NCBI RefSeq assembly: GCF_030272615.1
Contig: NC_081415.1
Span: 260,458,425-260,522,424 of the forward strand
Reading direction: 5' to 3'
Length of the DNA: 64,000 nt
Origin: Cryptomeria japonica
Taxonomy: Eukaryota; Streptophyta; Pinopsida; Cupressales; Cupressaceae
Numbering within the stretch: the stretch's first letter is position 1; each line of letters begins with the position of its first letter. Shown here piece after piece: positions 60,176 to 64,000 of the stretch. The notes under the pieces were generated by a model. That model worked only from the letters and a program-made list of their open reading frames with translations. It was not told the DNA's origin and did no database searches. The position numbers and the translations under genes are program-made.

Positions 60176-62965
60176 TCTTCCTTTAAATTTACTCTAACTC
60201 TCCTCACAATGCCTTTAAAAAATATGCATATATACTCCTTAATATCTGCTCTTCATATGCTTGAATATGTTGTTATACCTAGAAAACCCGCTCTTATTAA
60301 ATGAACTTATTTTTAATTTTCTCTTCTTTGAAATCTGCATAAACTCCTTATAAATCTGCCATAAATACTTGACATATTTTCATATGCCCTCCTTATATAT
60401 CTAAAATATTCTTTCATCTAGATTTGCAATATTCTTCATATTTCCTTCATAAATTATTTTTATTCCTCTTCAAGGCCATGTTCTTAAAACCTGAATGATA
60501 TTCTTTTCTTACTGATTACTCATATTCTTCTTGACATTTCCCTATAACCTTTTACATCTTCATATCCTTATGCCTCTTCATGAAAAGAGACATGAATAGT
60601 GGTTACCTTTTGAAAAAACTCAACCTTTTGTGATTCTTAATGTTCATTGCCTTTTAAAATGCTTTTATTTATCTTCAAATCAATATAATTTTATATCTTG
60701 TTGAGTTTGAATAATCTTCATTACAAAATAAAAATAAAAAAGATTTCCCATTCATCTTCTATTCATACCATTGCATGGTGTTATGAAGAGAGGCATCCCA
60801 TGCATGTAGAAAGCCAATTCTTCAAGGGAAACATCCTTTTTTAACTAATTGCAATAAGCTTACCAACAATCTTCAATACACCTTTGACATTAAAGAAAAC
60901 CTTCTAACAATCTCGTCCATATATCAATGACAATATGATTAGACAACAAAACACACACAACCACAGAATAAAATTCTCAACAACAGCCAAAATGTTCAAC
61001 CTCATTAGATAAAATGAGACACATATATTTGATATCACTAGGACAAATGTAAACATCACTTAGGAAGATAAAACTCAAATCCATTCCCAAAATAGGAATA
61101 CACCCAATGACATCTAAAAAATTGTCATAAATCAAACCATATGCCAAGTAGATAAATATGTTGAACACTCCTCACACGAATCCTCCAAAACTACAAACCA
61201 TAGCTCAAGATCCATCTCCATGAGAAGACAAAGCATAAAACTTAATGCATTTGAAATCATAATAGGCTATACCTTTTAGATGATTATCTATTGTAGATCA
61301 AGAGTGGGGGATGAGATGGATCCTAAAAAATATACCAATTCCCACACACTTTTTCCATGAATAATCTCCTCTTAGTTCTATTATGAATTTATGTCCATAT
61401 TTAGGTGAAAAGTTCCTCAAAATTTTTATTGAAACCTCCAAAGAGTAATCATCCCAACAAATGCCTCAACCAAGTCTCTGGTATCCATGACTATCTGTAA
61501 ATTGATCGATTGATGCTAAATTCCAAATGCATCACCGCACTCTCATGAAGATCCCAAGAACATGATCAATATACACAATATTATACATAACTAGAGCATT
61601 GTTACAATTCCAACTACATGTCTGCAGTATTAAGAAATCACCATGACATTATGATCTAACAATATCAAGTCAATAATCTAATGTGCAATCAAGTGCTCAT
61701 CATGGAAAAACACCAAATCCACTCTTGAATCCAAGGATCACTTGTCAAAACTGAAAAGTCAAAACAATGATACCTCAACCAAAGACTCCAAGATTCCCTT
61801 GTGTCTAATGAAGATGTCAACATCTCCACTCACATGAATAATCAAAAATGAAAAGTAAAAAATATGATACCTCAACCAAAGACTCTAAGATTTCTTTGTG
61901 GCTAATCAATATGTCAACATCTACACACATAAATAACCATCTCCTAACAATGAAATTGGAAATGTGAAAAACTTGTCACTATAGTAATAGGATCAAAGAT
62001 CCCATCCATGACATTGACAACCACTACAAATGATCATCCATCATCAAGTGATGAATCCACTTCAATGCTAAAGTTTTCATTGAATTGTGATATTGATCTC
62101 TATAAGCACCATGATAAACAACATACTACAAGTCTCATAATTTACTATACAAGCATTCTAACATCCACCCTCTTATCTCAAAGAAATATATAAATGCACA
62201 AATGACCATAGATAAGGCCAACTAACAAAGCTTGCATTAATAGTGACTCAATCTTGTAGATATAGATAGTCCATATCCAATTCACCCCATTGTATCCAAT
62301 GGGTAGCTAATCCACAAATTGTATAATTCAAAGATCCCAATCAATGGAACTTGAAAACTCATTATCATATTAGTAACTTAATATTATAAAGATTATAATA
62401 TGTAGATTTTAAGACTCAAACACCAAATGAGCAATAGAATTGATTTTTCAACAAATCCATAATTGAGTAACCCTATTCCAAGAATCCATCGAGAAAGCAC
62501 TACAAAAATGTTGAGTGAGTAATCACACACCGATATATTGACATCAAGAAAATTGTAAACCTTCTCACACCATGCACAATTAATTCATGCAAAATTGTAG
62601 TTATGACACATATTGAAATACCCCAAAGGAATCATAATTTGAAAAATAGCTTATCTACAAATCTACAAAACCACAAGTTTTGATTAACCATGTAAAATTT
62701 TCAAAACCATTGTATTGCTAACACATGTAAATCCATATCCATTTATCATTTAAAAATTTCATGTTTAAAAACACCAAAATTTAAACTAGAACAATGGAAT
62801 AACATATATAAGCCTAAACATATATTTTCAATGAAAAATATACAAAATCCTTAGATAAAGCTAACATGAAATTGAGACATGCAAGTACAACCAACCATAG
62901 GAAGAAGAGGTCCAAGAACTCTAGGTCCACTTGAAGGGCAACCCTATAACTGATAACTCAATGAT
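60176..62965. other. older backbone, no gene recognised
   Basis: About 2.8 kb of AT-rich DNA with no coding frame above about 75 codons and no motif I recognise. It has one tandem duplication near 61770-61945. It may be a very old retroelement remnant. Confidence 0.4.
61768..61945. repeat. about 100-bp tandem duplication
   Basis: TGATACCTCAACCAAAGACT followed by AAGAT, TGTG.CTAAT and GATGTCAACATCT occurs at about 61770 and again at about 61871. Confidence 0.75.
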
Positions 62966-64000
62966 GAGCAAATAGTACCAAACCGGTACTGAGAGGGGGG
63001 GGAGTGAATCAGTACAGGCAAAAATACAGTCCAAAACCGGTTTGACAACAAACACTTCAAAAGACTGGTAGACAGTGATACCGGTTTGAAACAAAGTGCA
63101 ATTGGTAAAGCTAAGAATGTCTGAGTCAAGCATTAACCAGTTACTCACTTAGCTTTTCACTCAACTCGAGACTACACTACCATTTCACCCTTATGAATAA
63201 ACAAGTAATCTATCATCAGACCACAATAACAACTAGTTCAACATGTTTTATTGACAGGCATAAAACACAGAACCATCATATGCTTGACAGACAATAGCAA
63301 AGCATCACAAGATAAAAGCATCACACATGAAACACATATTTTCACGTGGAAACCCAACTGGGAAAAACCATGGTGGGGATGAATACCCACAAGCTATTTT
63401 TGAACTCTTTAGAAGTCTGCTTTGTTAGAAGCCTTGTTCAGTTAGAGACATTACAATAGGTTTTGCTAGGAACCGATCCTATTAGGGATCACCCAGTTAA
63501 GGAATGGCTACAATACCCGGTTAAGGGTTAAACCCTATTAAAGGTTACCTTGTTAGAGGATTTCAAGAACTCAATAGCTAAAGGATTCTGAACTCAGTAG
63601 CTTTGAATTACCCTGTTAAAGGATTTTCAGCAAGGTGGTTAAGGCTACCGTGTTAAGGGATTTTCTAGCCGTTGAGGTGGTTAGAGATCAACAGGTATTT
63701 CAATGATCTGGTAACAACACTCAATGCCAATGCAGATCTACTTAAGCTCCTCTTCACCTTCTGCACTTACACTCTGCAACTATCGCTTCTCTCCTTTTGG
63801 TCTGGTAAGAATCACGTATCCCTTCTCTTGGATACACACACACAACTTTTGCCAACAACCTCAGGAAGAGGCACAACATCGACCTTATAGGAAAATAGAT
63901 AGGTCGGTAGCATAAACCCTAAACCCTAAACTTGTTAGGTTAAGGAATTCAAATGGTTCAATCCTGACCAGTGAGCACACTGCATTAAATGCAGTAGATC
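62966..64000 (-). mobile_element. copia-type LTR, cut by the window end
   Basis: From about 62966 the sequence follows the layout of the J LTRs: a GAGAGGGGGGGGAGTGAATCAG purine segment near the start, then ACGTGGAAACCCA...AAAAACCATGGTGGG at about 63353-63376, matching GTGGAAACCC...AAAAACCACGGTGGG of J. Imperfect repeats of CCTGTTAAAGGATTT follow (63430-63665). The exact start and the strand are uncertain, and the internal region or far end is outside the window. Confidence 0.5.
63430..63665. repeat. irregular repeats of CCTGTTAAAGGATTT type
   Basis: Words such as CCTATTAGGGATCA, CCTTGTTAGAGGATTTC, CCTGTTAAAGGATTTTC and CGTGTTAAGGGATTTTC recur about every 40-60 bases inside the copia-type LTR. 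Confidence 0.6.

Noticed and set aside
63913-63931. CCCTAAA telomere-like motif (about 2.5 units)
   Set aside because: Too short and inside a copia-type LTR; no sign of a telomere or a real interstitial telomere array.

Overview
The window looks like intergenic DNA of a large-genome seed plant. It is AT-rich, I found no host gene that I can support, and almost all of it is nested LTR retrotransposons with low-complexity repeats between them. Ty3/gypsy elements of chromovirus (Tekay/Del-like) type with LTRs of about 4 kb, Ty1/copia elements, a tRNA-derived SINE-like sequence and tRNA-Met-type primer sites all point to a land plant. The very long LTRs and the depth of nesting suggest a gymnosperm or another giant genome, but that is inference. 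Element names (A, B, C, G1 and so on) are mine.

Layout. 1-6575: 3' end of a plus-strand element, polypurine tract and 4.2-kb LTR A. 7374-12636: a complete small non-autonomous gypsy element (E, minus strand, TSD CTATT) that keeps only a protease-plus-charged-linker reading frame. 12642-17280: decayed repeats, a SINE-like sequence and minisatellites. 17281-31931: one solo LTR (B, TSD TTTTC) split by a minus-strand gypsy element (G1, 21656-30412) and a 993-bp terminal-inverted-repeat element (K, TSD TGGA). 32019-55226: a second minus-strand gypsy element (G2, TSD TGTCT). Its reverse transcriptase is split by a copia element (J, 37642-46571, TSD TAATG), J in turn holds a gypsy fragment (I, 38938-41917), and the right LTR of G2 holds a small LTR element (H, about 50035-52213). 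55789-60170: another solo LTR of the A/B/C group, minus orientation (D). 62966-64000: start of a further copia-type LTR that runs off the window.

How the pieces relate. LTRs A, B, C (of G1) and D share ends (TGTAGT...GGCATTACA or its complement) and internal blocks, so they are one family in both orientations. They differ mostly by copy-specific repeats: hairpin-rich GC cassettes, a 38-bp VNTR, a 128-bp array and TA tracts. G1 is a probable insertion of a reverse-transcription product that stops at the primer-binding site: it has a full 3' LTR, no 5' LTR, and the target sequence resumes next to the PBS. Its gag-pol stays in one frame for over 4 kb but carries many TAG/TGA codons, as expected from cytosine deamination. 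No autonomous element in the window appears intact.
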